Source of the DNA: Aquibium microcysteis
GTDB lineage: Bacteria; Pseudomonadota; Alphaproteobacteria; Rhizobiales; Rhizobiaceae
Assembly: GCF_014495845.1 (NCBI RefSeq)
Contig: NZ_CP061080.1
Coordinates: forward strand, 1,353,001 to 1,417,000
DNA: 64,000 bases
Direction of reading: 5' to 3'
Part shown: in pieces, positions 19,301 to 28,051 of the stretch
How the letters are laid out: the number at the start of each line of letters is the position of its first letter
How positions within the stretch are numbered: position 1 is the stretch's first letter
Notes under the pieces: model-generated
Databases searched by the model: none
The model's input: the letters and a program-made list of their open reading frames with translations, nothing else
What the model was told of the DNA's origin: nothing
Position numbers and translations under genes: made by a program

Positions 19301-20215
19301 TTACTTGAACTCGGCCATGTTGGCCTTGGTCACCAGCGCCGCGCCCGAATCGATGAGCGACCCGACCGTCTCGCCGCGGATCGCGCGGACCAGCGCGTCG
19401 ACGCCGAGCGATGCCATCCTGGTGGGGAACTGCGCGACGGTGGCGTTCTCGATGCCGGCCGCGATCGCCTCTTCCTCGCCGCAGCAGAAGTCGAAGCCGA
19501 CCAGCAGAACCTTGCCGGCGAGGTTGGCGTTCTTGATCGCCTGCGCGGCACCCGCCGCCGGAGGACCGCAGGCCGCATAGATGGACTTCAGGTCGGGGTT
19601 CGCCGTGAGGATGTCTTCCGCCAGGCTGATGCCCTGCTCTTCGGTACAGCCGGTCGCTCCGCGTCCGACGATCTTCACGTCGAGCCCGCCGAGGCCCTCG
19701 ATCATGCCGTTGACGCGATCGTCGAGCGCCGGAACGCCGGGCACACCCTCGAGGATGCCCATCGTGTCGCCCGCCTGGAGCACCGACTTGAGATACTCGC
19801 CGGCGATCTTTCCGGCGGCGTAGTTGTCGGTGGTCGCAAGCGCCGTGCGGCCGTTCCAGCCGGGAATGTCGTTGTCCATCAGCACGACCTTCACGCCCGC
19901 CGCGATCGCCTTGTCGAGGGCGGTCGCGACGGTCGGATCGACCGGCGTCAGGGCGATGCCCTGCACCCCCTGGGTGACCATCGATTCGATGAGGCCGATC
20001 TGGCCCTCGATGTCGGTGGCCGAGGCGCCCTGGCCGTAGATGATCTCGACGCCCGGATTGGCGGCCGCATAGTCCTTGGCCGCGTTTTCCATGGTGGCGA
20101 AGAACGGCACCGGGAACTTGGTGATGAAGCCGATCTTGACGGCATCGGCTGCCGCTGCGGGTAAGGCCAGGCCAAGGGCGATGGCCACCCCGCCGAGCAC
20201 TGTTCGGAACCTCAC
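19301..20215 (-). CDS. ABC transporter sugar-binding protein (system 1)
   Basis: This is a periplasmic binding protein of the ribose/galactose type (304 residues). The first 23 residues form a Sec signal peptide (basic start, GVAIALGLALPAAAA, cleavage near AAADA). The mature part begins VKIGFITKFPVPFFATM, typical of the family. It has an unusual set of cysteines (GCTEEQG, YAACGPP, FDFCCGEEE) that could form disulfides. It belongs with the ATPase and permease upstream in the same operon. The substrate cannot be read from the sequence; dehydrogenase and lactonase neighbours suggest a sugar or polyol. Confidence 0.9.
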   Translation of the reverse strand: MRFRTVLGGVAIALGLALPAAAADAVKIGFITKFPVPFFATMENAAKDYAAANPGVEIIYGQGASATDIEGQIGLIESMVTQGVQGIALTPVDPTVATALDKAIAAGVKVVLMDNDIPGWNGRTALATTDNYAAGKIAGEYLKSVLQAGDTMGILEGVPGVPALDDRVNGMIEGLGGLDVKIVGRGATGCTEEQGISLAEDILTANPDLKSIYAACGPPAAGAAQAIKNANLAGKVLLVGFDFCCGEEEAIAAGIENATVAQFPTRMASLGVDALVRAIRGETVGSLIDSGAALVTKANMAEFK

Positions 20216-20294
20216 GTCGTGGTCCTCCTCCTGTCGCGATCGCTCCCCTTGAGCGATCCTCCCTCCGCCGACGCTTGCGCGCGGCGAATTCCCG

Positions 20295-21047
20295 TCACCC
20301 CTCGGCGCCGACGATCAGCGACACCAGTTCCTGCTGGTTCGCGCGCTCGGGCTTGAGCTCGCCGACCTTGCGGCCCTGCCGCAGCACCACGGCCCGGTCG
20401 GCCAGTTCGATGACCTGTTCCATGTTGTGGGTGATGAGGATCACCGCGTTCCCCTCGTCGCGAAGCTGGCGCACGAGGTCGAGGACCTTGCGCGATTCGC
20501 GCAGGCCGAGCGCCGCCGTCGGCTCGTCGAGGATCACCACCTTGCGGGCAAAGACCGTGGCGCGCGCCACCGCGATGGCCTGCCGCTGCCCGCCCGACAT
20601 CACCGCGACCGGAGCGTCGAACCGGGGCAGACGGACCTTGAGCCGGTCGATGACGGCCGCCGCCTCGCGGTCCATGGCCCTGGCGCCGAGAAACCGCAGC
20701 GCGCGCGGCAGCCAGGTCGGCCAGCTGATCTCGCGGCCGCAGTAGAAATTCTGCGACGGCGTCAGATTGTCGAAGAGCGCGAGGTCCTGGTAGACGGTCT
20801 CGATGCCCGCCAGGCGGGCGAGTGCCGGCGTGCCGATCGCGGCGGCTTCGCCGTCGAGCAGGATCTCGCCCTCGTCGAGCGCATGGACGCCGCTGATGCA
20901 GCGCACGAGCGTCGACTTGCCCGCGCCGTTGTCGCCGAGCAGCGCCAGCACCTCGCCGCGCCAGGCGTCGAGCCCCACCCCCTTCAGGGCATGCACCGCG
21001 CCGAAGCGCTTGTGCGCGCCGCGGACGCTGAGGACCGGGGCGCTCAT
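20295..21047 (-). CDS. Sugar ABC transporter ATPase, single domain (system 1)
   Basis: The protein has 250 residues and one nucleotide-binding domain, unlike the double-domain RbsA type of system 2. Motifs are Walker A GDNGAGKST, the Q-loop YQDLALFDNLTP, signature SGGQRQAIAVARA, Walker B VVILDEPTAALG and the switch histidine ILITHNM. The YQDLALFDNL pattern is typical of FrcA-like fructose/ribose-type ATPases in rhizobia. It must act as a homodimer. It overlaps the permease gene by four bases. Confidence 0.92.
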   Translation of the reverse strand: MSAPVLSVRGAHKRFGAVHALKGVGLDAWRGEVLALLGDNGAGKSTLVRCISGVHALDEGEILLDGEAAAIGTPALARLAGIETVYQDLALFDNLTPSQNFYCGREISWPTWLPRALRFLGARAMDREAAAVIDRLKVRLPRFDAPVAVMSGGQRQAIAVARATVFARKVVILDEPTAALGLRESRKVLDLVRQLRDEGNAVILITHNMEQVIELADRAVVLRQGRKVGELKPERANQQELVSLIVGAEG

Positions 21048-22096
21048 GGGGCGGCCCTCGCCTGGCTGACCCGCGCGCGCGCCTCGAGATGGTTGCGCAG
21101 CACGTCCGCCTCGACCGCCAGCACGATGATCAGCCCGATGGCGATCATCTGGTAGAACACGTCGACGTTGAGCAGGTTGAGCGCGTTGCGGATGACGCCG
21201 ATCATGACCGCTCCGACCAGCGCATGGCCGAGATGGCCGCGCCCGCCGAGGAAGCTCGCCCCGCCGATGATGACGGCGGCGATGGTGTCGAGCTCCAGCA
21301 GGTTGCCGTAGAGCGGCGAGCCGGCGCCTGTCCGCCCGGCGAGCACCACGGCGCCGATGCCGGCGCAGAGGCCGGCGATCACGTAGGTGACCACCAGCAC
21401 CCACTTGACCGGGATGCCCATCTCGACGGCCGCCTTCGGGTTGCCGCCGACGGCGTAGGTCCAGCGGCCCCACACCATCGCCTTGGTGAGAACCAGCACG
21501 ACGAGGGCCACGCCGACGACGACGAAGAACGAGTTGGGAACGCCGAGCGACGACGTCTCCCCGAGAGCGGCCACCGCCCCCGGCATGCCGCGCATGGTCG
21601 TGTGGTTGACGGCGAGTTCGAGCGCCAGGCCCTTGCAGATGCTGAGCGTCGCCAGCGTGATGATGAAGGGATGCGGCAGCCGGCCGAACACGTAGACGGC
21701 GCCGTTGACGAAGCCGACCAGCACGCCGCTCGCCAGCATCGCCAGAATGACCAGCGTGGAGGAGTCCACCCATCGGTAGACGAGGCCGCCGACCACCGTG
21801 GCGAGCGCCAGATTGGCGCCGACGGAGAGGTCGATACCCCGCGTCAGGATCACCAGATGCTGGCCGATCGCCACGATGGCGATCACCGCCGTCTGGGCGA
21901 GAATGTTGCCGATGTTGCCCGGCTTGAGAAAGTTCGGGGTCAGCAGGCTGATGCCGGCGATCAGCAGGACGAGAATGAGGACCGGGCCGACGTTCAGCAG
22001 CCGCAGACCGAACGCGACGGCCGGCGCGCCGTGGCGCGGGCGCGGCTGCGCATCGGCGCCGGACGCGATGTCCGGCTGCTTGGTCGCCTGGACCAC
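21044..22096 (-). CDS. Sugar ABC transporter permease (system 1)
   Basis: This inner-membrane permease of the RbsC/FrcC type has about 350 residues and around nine or ten hydrophobic helices. It shows the family motif LTRGIDLSVGANLAL and the late ATPase-contact loop GRTGAGSPLYGNLLELD. I chose the GTG at 22096 because GGGAAGGA lies at the right distance. The longer frame to a TTG at 22144 would run through a predicted operator. It is the first gene of the system 1 operon and diverges from the regulator. Confidence 0.9.
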   Translation of the reverse strand: MVQATKQPDIASGADAQPRPRHGAPAVAFGLRLLNVGPVLILVLLIAGISLLTPNFLKPGNIGNILAQTAVIAIVAIGQHLVILTRGIDLSVGANLALATVVGGLVYRWVDSSTLVILAMLASGVLVGFVNGAVYVFGRLPHPFIITLATLSICKGLALELAVNHTTMRGMPGAVAALGETSSLGVPNSFFVVVGVALVVLVLTKAMVWGRWTYAVGGNPKAAVEMGIPVKWVLVVTYVIAGLCAGIGAVVLAGRTGAGSPLYGNLLELDTIAAVIIGGASFLGGRGHLGHALVGAVMIGVIRNALNLLNVDVFYQMIAIGLIIVLAVEADVLRNHLEARARVSQARAAP

Positions 22097-22117
22097 GGAG
22101 GCATCCTTCCCACGAAT

Positions 22118-22136
22118 GTTTCTTATAGACAAAAAC
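22118..22136. promoter_or_regulatory. Putative operator A1 of the sugar regulon
   Basis: GTTTCTTATAGACAAAAAC; its reverse strand TTTTTGTCTATAAGAAA fits the shared pattern TTTTTATSSATAAAA. The centre is at 22127.5. It lies between the system 1 permease and the GntR gene. Confidence 0.6.
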
Positions 22137-22160
22137 CCGAACAAGAGGGCTCGTCAATTT

Positions 22161-22180
22161 GTTTTTTATCGATTAAAAGA
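22161..22180. promoter_or_regulatory. Putative operator A2 of the sugar regulon
   Basis: GTTTTTTATCGATTAAAAGA is an almost perfect palindrome around ATCGAT. Its centre at 22170.5 is exactly 43 bases from operator A1. It lies 26 bases before the regulator's start codon, so autoregulation is likely. Confidence 0.65.
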
Positions 22181-22205
22181 CTCATTTAACCGCGGGGAGT
22201 GTTCC

Positions 22206-23096
22206 ATGAAGACCGATACCGTGTTCAAGCGGGCCTTCAACGACGCGATCGACCTCGTCTCGCGTCTGCCGCCGGACGCCCCGCTGCCGCCCGAAAACAC
22301 GCTGAGCCGCGCGCTCGGCGTCAGCCGGACCACGGCACGCAAGGTCATCGGCGCGCTGAAGGCCCAGGGCCTCGTCAGCGGCAGCGGGCGCAACCGCAGC
22401 GTCAGCCTGCCGGGCGACGCCATCCGGCGCTATCCGATTTCCGAGACGGTTCCGATGGCAGCGCAGGTCGAGGAGCGCTTCATGGAGTGGATGCTGCGCG
22501 ACAATGCCAGGCCCGGCACGGCGATCAACGAACTCGAGCTTGCGCGCAAGTTCGGCGTCGCAACCACCGGCATCCGCGAGTTCCTCAATCGTTTCCAGCG
22601 TTTCGGGCTGATCGAGAAGCGGCCCAATGCGGGCTGGGTGTTCAAGGGCTTCACCACCAGCTTCGCACTGGAACTGTTCGAGATCCGGGAAATGTTCGAA
22701 CTCCGGTCCTCGCGCGCCCTCGCGGCGATGCCGGAAACGTCGCCGCACTGGTCGCTTCTGGAGGCGATGCGCCGGGAGCATCTCCAGCTGCTCGCGGAGA
22801 TCGATACGCGGTTCCACGACTTTTCCGATCTCGACAGCCGCTTCCACCGGCTGATCAGCCTGGCCGCGCCGAACCGCTTCATCGACAGCTTCTACGACAT
22901 CATCACCGTGATCTTCCACTACCACTACCAGTGGAACAAGCACGACGAGCGGCAGCGCAACGAGGTGGCGATCCGCGAGCACCTGACCTACATCGACGCC
23001 CTCGTCAGCCGGAACGTCGCCATGGTGGAGCTGGCCTGCCGCGCGCATCTGGCCTCGGCGCGCGAGACGCTGCTGCGGTCGACCTCGCCGCAATAG
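22206..23096 (+). CDS. GntR/FadR-type regulator with two DNA-binding domains
   Basis: The protein has 296 residues. It appears to carry two winged helix-turn-helix domains in a row: residues about 5-70 (PENTLSRALGVSRTTARKVI, then LKAQGLVSGSG) and about 82-147 (ELARKFGVATTGIREFLNRF, then FGLIEKRPNAGW). An all-helical FCD ligand-binding domain follows (about 155-290, with RFHRLISLA and HYHYQWNKH, rich in potential metal-binding histidines). Ordinary FadR-like regulators have one such domain and about 230-250 residues. It is the only regulator between the two ABC systems and presumably controls both. Confidence 0.88.
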   Translation: MKTDTVFKRAFNDAIDLVSRLPPDAPLPPENTLSRALGVSRTTARKVIGALKAQGLVSGSGRNRSVSLPGDAIRRYPISETVPMAAQVEERFMEWMLRDNARPGTAINELELARKFGVATTGIREFLNRFQRFGLIEKRPNAGWVFKGFTTSFALELFEIREMFELRSSRALAAMPETSPHWSLLEAMRREHLQLLAEIDTRFHDFSDLDSRFHRLISLAAPNRFIDSFYDIITVIFHYHYQWNKHDERQRNEVAIREHLTYIDALVSRNVAMVELACRAHLASARETLLRSTSPQ

Positions 23097-23107
23097 ACGC
23101 CGGCACT

Positions 23108-24061
23108 TCAGCCGCGCCGGGCGGCAACGGCGAGGGCCGCGACGATGATCGCGCCCTTGGCGATGAGCTGGATGTCGATCGGCACGTTCAGGATGTTCAT
23201 GCCGTTGTTGAGGAGGCCGAGGAAGAAGACGCCGAGCAGCGTTCGCGCAACCGATCCATTGCCGCCCATGATGCTGGTGCCGCCGAGGACGACGGCGGCG
23301 ATCACGTCGAGCTCGGTGCCGAAAGGGCCGTAGGTGGCCAGCGCCGTGTGGACCTGCGACGACAGGATGATGCCGGCGAGCGCCGCCCCGGTGCCGGAGA
23401 TGGCATAGACGGCGGTCTTCGTGAGGCGGATGCGGTGGCCGCTCAGCCAGGCGGCACGCTCGTTGTCGCCGATGGCGGCGACGAGAAGGCCGAGCGGCGT
23501 GCGACGCTGCACCAGGATCATCAGCACGGCGACCGCGGCGAAGACGTAGACGGCGAAGGGCAGGCCGAGCAGGGTGCCGGTGCCGATGAAGCTGTAGGCG
23601 GGCTCGTTGCGGATCAGGTGCTGCTCCGGCCCGCCGACGATCAGCGCCGTGCCGCGCACGATGCCGAGCATGGCGAGCGTCACGATGATCGGCGGCAGGC
23701 CGAGGAAGGCGATGATCAGCCCGTTCGTCAGCCCGACGATGAGGCCCACCGACAGGCCGGCGGCAATGACCACCACCAGCGGAAGCTCGGCCTGCAGGCA
23801 GTAGAACGATACCAGCCCCGCAAGGGCCAGCACCGGGCCGACCGAGAGGTCGATGCCCCCGGTCATGATGACGAAGGTCATGCAGGTCGCCATGATGCCG
23901 ATGATGGCCACCTGCCGCACGATGCCGACGAGATTGTCGGTGCTCATGAAGGCCGGTTCGAGCAGCGTGATCGCGACGGCGATGACGGCCATGGCGATCG
24001 GAAGCGCGTTCGGCGCCGCGTGGCGCGCCAGGGCCGCGGATACGGTCGACGCTGCCGGCAT
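23108..24061 (-). CDS. Sugar ABC transporter permease (system 2, second permease)
   Basis: This RbsC-type permease has 317 residues. Many hydrophobic helices are visible, along with VIMTGGIDLSVGPVLAL and the ATPase-contact loop VHTALATYGPFGTELDVIAA. The ATG at 24061 overlaps the ATPase stop by one base; the frame continues upstream but reads antisense-like Arg-rich sequence inside the ATPase gene. It is the last gene of the system 2 operon, convergent with the GntR gene and 11 bases from its stop. Confidence 0.9.
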   Translation of the reverse strand: MPAASTVSAALARHAAPNALPIAMAVIAVAITLLEPAFMSTDNLVGIVRQVAIIGIMATCMTFVIMTGGIDLSVGPVLALAGLVSFYCLQAELPLVVVIAAGLSVGLIVGLTNGLIIAFLGLPPIIVTLAMLGIVRGTALIVGGPEQHLIRNEPAYSFIGTGTLLGLPFAVYVFAAVAVLMILVQRRTPLGLLVAAIGDNERAAWLSGHRIRLTKTAVYAISGTGAALAGIILSSQVHTALATYGPFGTELDVIAAVVLGGTSIMGGNGSVARTLLGVFFLGLLNNGMNILNVPIDIQLIAKGAIIVAALAVAARRG

Positions 24062-25581
24062 CAGGCCTGTCCCCCACCGATCGCATACACGATATCGGCC
24101 ATGCCGACGGCGCCGGCATCGTGCACCGCCACCAGCCGCCCCGAGACCATCACGCCGATGCGGTCCGCCACCGTCATCACCTCCTCGAGGTCGGAGGACA
24201 CGATCAGGATCGCCGCGCCCAGCGCGCGTTCCCGGCGCAGGAGGGCGTAGATCTCGGCCTTCGCTCCCACGTCGACACCCACCGTGGGCTCGTCGAGGAT
24301 GAGGATGCGCGGACGCCGCGCGAGCCACTTGCCGACGAGCACCTTCTGCTGGTTGCCCCCGGAGAGCCGCCGGACGGCCGTGCCGCCGTCGGGCGGCCTA
24401 ACCGACAGGTCTTCGATGGCACGGCGTCCGGCCCGGACCATCCCGGCGCGATCGAGCATCGGACCGCTCCGGAAGCGGTCGAGCGTCGCCATGGCGAGGT
24501 TTTCGGTGACGGTCATGTCGAGCATGAGGCCCTCGTGATGCCGGTCCTCCGGCACGAAACCGATGCCGCGGCGGATGCCTGCCGCCGGGCTGCGCGGCGC
24601 CGCCGGTTTTCCCCCGATCTCCAGCGATCCCAAATCGAAACGGTCGGAGCCGAAGATCGTGCGCACGAGTTCGGTCCGCTTCGCGCCGATCAGTCCGGTC
24701 AGGCAAAAGATCTCGCCGGCATGCAGGTCGAAGGAGACGTCGGCGAAAACCCCGCGCTTCGTCAGCGCGCGGGCGCTGAGCCGCACCTCGCCGGTTCCGC
24801 GCGGATGACGCGTCTGCAGCGCGGCGTCGGAGGCGTCGCGCGCGAGCTTCTCGCCGACCATGAGGTGCACGAGGCGCGCCCGGTCGGTGTCGGGGACCGC
24901 ACTCTCGGCGACGACCCTGCCGTCGCGCATGACGGTGACGGTGTCGCAGACCGCGAAGATCTCGTCGAGCACGTGGCTGATGTAGACGATGCCGACGCCG
25001 CGCGATTTCAGGGCCCGGATCGTCCCGTGCAGCCGCGCCATGTCGGCGCTGGCCAGCCAGCCGGTGGGCTCGTCCATCAGGATCACGCGCGCGTCGAGCG
25101 CCAGCGCCTTCAGGATCTCGACCTCCTTCTGCTTGACGGTCGGCAGGCTGCCGACCGGCGCGTCGAGGTCGATGGCGATGCCGTGGCGGTCGAGCAGCGC
25201 CGTCGCCTCCCTGCGCTGCCGTCGCGTGTCGACGAAGCCGAACCGACGCGTGGGCTGACGGCCGAGATAGATGTTGTCCAGGACCGACATGGCCGGCGCC
25301 AGGTTGGAATGCTGGTAGATGCAGGCGACGCCGCGCCGGATCATGCCCAGCGGATCGCCGGGCGGCGCGGGCTCGCCGCCGATCTCGACGCTTCCCCCGG
25401 TCGGCGCGATGGCGCCGGTGAGGATCTTGATCAGGGTCGACTTGCCCGCGCCGTTCGATCCGATCAGCGCGCGCACCTCGCCGGCCTGCACGCTGAAATC
25501 CGCGTCCTGCAGCGCGGCGAAGGCGCCGTAGGTCTTGCTCAGGCCTCTGCCGCGCAGAAGGGGAACTTCGGTCGCCGTCAT
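24061..25581 (-). CDS. Sugar ABC transporter ATPase, double domain (system 2)
   Basis: This RbsA/MglA-type ATPase (506 residues) has two fused nucleotide-binding domains. The first has intact Walker A GSNGAGKST and Walker B VILMDEPTGWLA. The second has the usual degenerate Walker A (TGLIGAKRTEL) but an intact signature LSGGNQQKVLVGKWLA and Walker B ILILDEPTVGVD. It energises uptake through the two permeases on either side, overlapping each by one to four bases. Confidence 0.93.
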   Translation of the reverse strand: MTATEVPLLRGRGLSKTYGAFAALQDADFSVQAGEVRALIGSNGAGKSTLIKILTGAIAPTGGSVEIGGEPAPPGDPLGMIRRGVACIYQHSNLAPAMSVLDNIYLGRQPTRRFGFVDTRRQRREATALLDRHGIAIDLDAPVGSLPTVKQKEVEILKALALDARVILMDEPTGWLASADMARLHGTIRALKSRGVGIVYISHVLDEIFAVCDTVTVMRDGRVVAESAVPDTDRARLVHLMVGEKLARDASDAALQTRHPRGTGEVRLSARALTKRGVFADVSFDLHAGEIFCLTGLIGAKRTELVRTIFGSDRFDLGSLEIGGKPAAPRSPAAGIRRGIGFVPEDRHHEGLMLDMTVTENLAMATLDRFRSGPMLDRAGMVRAGRRAIEDLSVRPPDGGTAVRRLSGGNQQKVLVGKWLARRPRILILDEPTVGVDVGAKAEIYALLRRERALGAAILIVSSDLEEVMTVADRIGVMVSGRLVAVHDAGAVGMADIVYAIGGGQA

Positions 25582-26594
25582 GACGCCGCGGCCATCGCGA
25601 GCCTGCGCCGGCGACGCAGGACCAGAAGCCGGTCGTAGCCGACGGCGGCGAGCAGGATGAGGCCGGTGATGATCTGCTGCACGAATTGCGGTACGCCCTG
25701 GAGCGTCAGCCCGATCAGGATCGCGCCGAGCAGGAAGGCGCCGAGCGCGGGACCGAACATCGAGCCGATGCCGCCGGCGAGGCTCACCCCGCCGATGACG
25801 GCCGCCGCTATCGCCGTCAGCTCCACCCCGGTGCCGAGAGCCTCGGTGGCGGTGGTGAAGCGGGCAACCATGATCAGCGCCGCGATGGCCGCGCAGAAGC
25901 CGGAGACGGCATAGGCGGCGATGGTGACTGACTTGACCTGGATACCGGCCAGCCGCGCCGCTTCATGATTGCCGCCCGTGGCGTAGATGTCGCGGCCAAA
26001 GCGCGCGGCGAGCAGCAGGATCTGGAGTGCCGCGAAGACCGCGAGCATGATGAAGAAGGAGAGCGGCACCCAGGGCATGGTGACGAGACGCGAGAGCCCG
26101 AGCCAGCCGCCGACGTCGAAATAGCTCTCGATGCCGGTGATCCACGGATCGCGAATCGGCGTGGTCGAAAGGCCCGGCACCAGCTGGCGGCCCGAGATCG
26201 TGTAGGTGAGGCCGCGGTACGCGGCGAGCGTCGCCAGCGTGGCGATGAAGGGCTGGAGCCTCAGATGGACGATCAGGACGCCGTTCAGCGCTCCGGCGAG
26301 GGTGCCTGCCAGCAGCGCCAGGGGTATGATGCCGTATCCGGGCATGCCGAAGAGCAGGGAGAGGTCGAAGACGACCATTCCCACCAGTCCGACGATCGCC
26401 CCGATCGACAGGTCGATGCCGCGCACGAGAATCGGAAAGGCCTGGCCCATGGCGAGGATGGCCATGAAGGAGAAGCCCGACATCAGGTTCTCCACGGTCG
26501 ACGCCGTCGCGAAGCGCGGCGCGCTCACGCTGAAGAAGGCGACCGTGCCTGCGAAGAACAGCACGAGCGCGGCTGAGGCGAGACGAATCTTCAC
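25578..26594 (-). CDS. Sugar ABC transporter permease (system 2, first permease)
   Basis: This is an RbsC-like permease of 338 residues with a hydrophobic N-terminal helix (ALVLFFAGTVAFFSVSA) and the motif LVRGIDLSIGAIVGL. A basic C-terminal tail (LVLRRRRRLAMA) stays in the cytoplasm. System 2 has two different permeases and probably forms a heterodimer, whereas system 1 has one. The gene begins 70 bases after the binding-protein gene, with a terminator between them. Confidence 0.9.
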   Translation of the reverse strand: MKIRLASAALVLFFAGTVAFFSVSAPRFATASTVENLMSGFSFMAILAMGQAFPILVRGIDLSIGAIVGLVGMVVFDLSLLFGMPGYGIIPLALLAGTLAGALNGVLIVHLRLQPFIATLATLAAYRGLTYTISGRQLVPGLSTTPIRDPWITGIESYFDVGGWLGLSRLVTMPWVPLSFFIMLAVFAALQILLLAARFGRDIYATGGNHEAARLAGIQVKSVTIAAYAVSGFCAAIAALIMVARFTTATEALGTGVELTAIAAAVIGGVSLAGGIGSMFGPALGAFLLGAILIGLTLQGVPQFVQQIITGLILLAAVGYDRLLVLRRRRRLAMAAAS

Positions 26595-26609
26595 GTCGGC
26601 GAACTGCCA

Positions 26610-26650
26610 GCAAAAAAAGGAGACTGCAGCATGGGGCGTGCCGCAGTCCC
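26610..26650 (-). terminator. Terminator/attenuator between binding protein and permease
   Basis: Read on the minus strand, GACTGCGGC and GCTGCAGTC form a stem with one mismatch, followed by TCC and seven T residues. It would end most transcripts after the binding-protein gene and let a few continue, matching the usual excess of binding protein. Confidence 0.75.
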
Positions 26651-26664
26651 GAAGGGCGCCGAGG

Positions 26665-27687
26665 CTACCAGCGCTGGGAGGGTTGGATCGAACCCGCGTT
26701 CGCCTTGGTGGCGATGACGTAGGGCATGAGCAGCCGCGACTGCTGGGCGAAGGCGCCCGCGGTGACCCCGCCCGTGGCGAGCACCGTCGCCGCGGCGGCG
26801 GCCAGCCGGCCCTGCTGGTAGACGTCGGTGTACTGGGTGCCCGTCAGTTCCCCCGCCTCGATGGATTCGAGCGCCGCGGTCTCGCCGTCGTTTCCGAAGA
26901 CGACGAACCTGCCGAGCAGGCCCTTCTCCTTGGCCACGTCGACGGCGCCCAGCGCCATCGAATCGTTGACGCCGTAGGCGCCGCCGAGATCGGGATTGGC
27001 CGCGAGGATCGTGTTGAGCACGTCCTGCGCCTTCTTGCGGTCCCAGTCGGCGACCTGGTCGGCGACGATCTGGATGCCCGGATGATGCTGCTTCATGCCT
27101 TCGACGAAGCCGTTGGTGCGCTGGTCGCGGATGATGATGCCGGGCGGAGCGTTCAGGATGGCGACCTTGCCCTTGCCGCCCATCGCGTCGCCCATGGCCT
27201 TCGCGATGTCCATGGCGCCATAGTAATGGTTCATCTCGACATGCGCGGCATGCGCCTCGGTCGCGTCGATGTTCAGCGTGATGACCGGAATGCCGGCCCG
27301 CTTCGCCTTGGCGATGGAGGGCGCGAGCGCCACGGAATCGATCGGCTGCAGGAAGATGGCGGACGCCCCCTGGCTGATCAGCGTGTCCATCAGGCTCGCC
27401 TGCACCTCGACCTTGTTCTGGCCGTCCAGCAGTTCGTAGTCGACGATCTGCTGCGGCGTCAGGACCTCCTCTATGCCCTTCGACCATGCGGCCGGCACGG
27501 TGTGCGGCTGCCACTGGATGAACGCCATCCTGTAGCGCGTGCCCTCGGCGCGGGCCCGTGCGACGCCGGCGAACCCGGTCTCGGCGCCGGGGACCCCCAG
27601 CATGCCGGCCGCCGCGCCCGCGACCGCCGCGGAGCCGACCGCCATCGCCTTCAGAAAACTGCGCCTGTCGTTGGTCCTGTCGTCCAT
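26665..27687 (-). CDS. ABC transporter sugar-binding protein (system 2), Tat-type signal
   Basis: This ribose-type periplasmic binding protein has 340 residues. The N-terminus NDRRSFLKAMAVGS has the twin-arginine pattern RRSFLK followed by a hydrophobic segment and an alanine-rich cleavage zone (ARAEG). It may therefore be exported folded, which is unusual for this class. The mature part has YRMAFIQWQPHTVPAAW and GVNDSMALGAVDVA. GGGAGGAACGGGAATC before the ATG is a strong ribosome site and fixes this start; the frame open further upstream is not coding. It is the first gene of the system 2 operon. Confidence 0.9.
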   Translation of the reverse strand: MDDRTNDRRSFLKAMAVGSAAVAGAAAGMLGVPGAETGFAGVARARAEGTRYRMAFIQWQPHTVPAAWSKGIEEVLTPQQIVDYELLDGQNKVEVQASLMDTLISQGASAIFLQPIDSVALAPSIAKAKRAGIPVITLNIDATEAHAAHVEMNHYYGAMDIAKAMGDAMGGKGKVAILNAPPGIIIRDQRTNGFVEGMKQHHPGIQIVADQVADWDRKKAQDVLNTILAANPDLGGAYGVNDSMALGAVDVAKEKGLLGRFVVFGNDGETAALESIEAGELTGTQYTDVYQQGRLAAAAATVLATGGVTAGAFAQQSRLLMPYVIATKANAGSIQPSQRW

Positions 27688-27763
27688 GATTCCCGTTCCT
27701 CCCTGGAATGCCCACCCCATTCGCGCAACCCGCCGGGGCGCCGTCGACGGCGGGCGGATCGCA

Positions 27764-27779
27764 CTTTTATCCATAGAAG
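27764..27779. promoter_or_regulatory. Putative operator B1 of the sugar regulon
   Basis: CTTTTATCCATAGAAG is a near-perfect palindrome (one mismatched pair), centre 27771.5. It matches the operators before the GntR gene and lies 77 bases before the system 2 binding-protein start. Confidence 0.6.
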
Positions 27780-27804
27780 CGCAATGGAAGCCGGCCTTCA
27801 AATT

Positions 27805-27822
27805 GTTTTTTATGGATAATAC
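27805..27822. promoter_or_regulatory. Putative operator B2 of the sugar regulon
   Basis: GTTTTTTATGGATAATAC shares GTTTTTTAT with operator A2. Its centre at 27814.5 is exactly 43 bases from B1, the same spacing as A1-A2. Confidence 0.6.
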
Positions 27823-28051
27823 GCATACCGAGGAGCGTATGCGGGACCGATCCCACGGCGGAGCGGACGCGGGAAACGAATGCGCGAATGTTGGCGACGC
27901 GGCGGCGCGGAGGATGCCTCTGGCCCTGCCATACGACTTGATGAAACGGTGATATAAGCCTGATCCGGTTACGATCCGGTCGATTGCTTCGGCAGCCCGG
28001 CAGGGTCGACGGAAAGGGCTTGAAGCGCCGCGCGGAACGCGCCTATGGGCC

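Larger units (their letters stand above)
27688..28051. other. Intergenic promoter region of ABC system 2
   Basis: No gene is seen in these 364 bases. The left half carries the paired operators of the sugar regulon and AT-rich promoter sequence. The right half, 27840-28051, holds no recognised element. Confidence 0.6.

Noticed and set aside
21044..22144. Longer TTG start for the system 1 permease
   Set aside because: It would place operator A1 inside the coding region and has no ribosome site. The GTG at 22096 has GGGAAGGA at the right distance.
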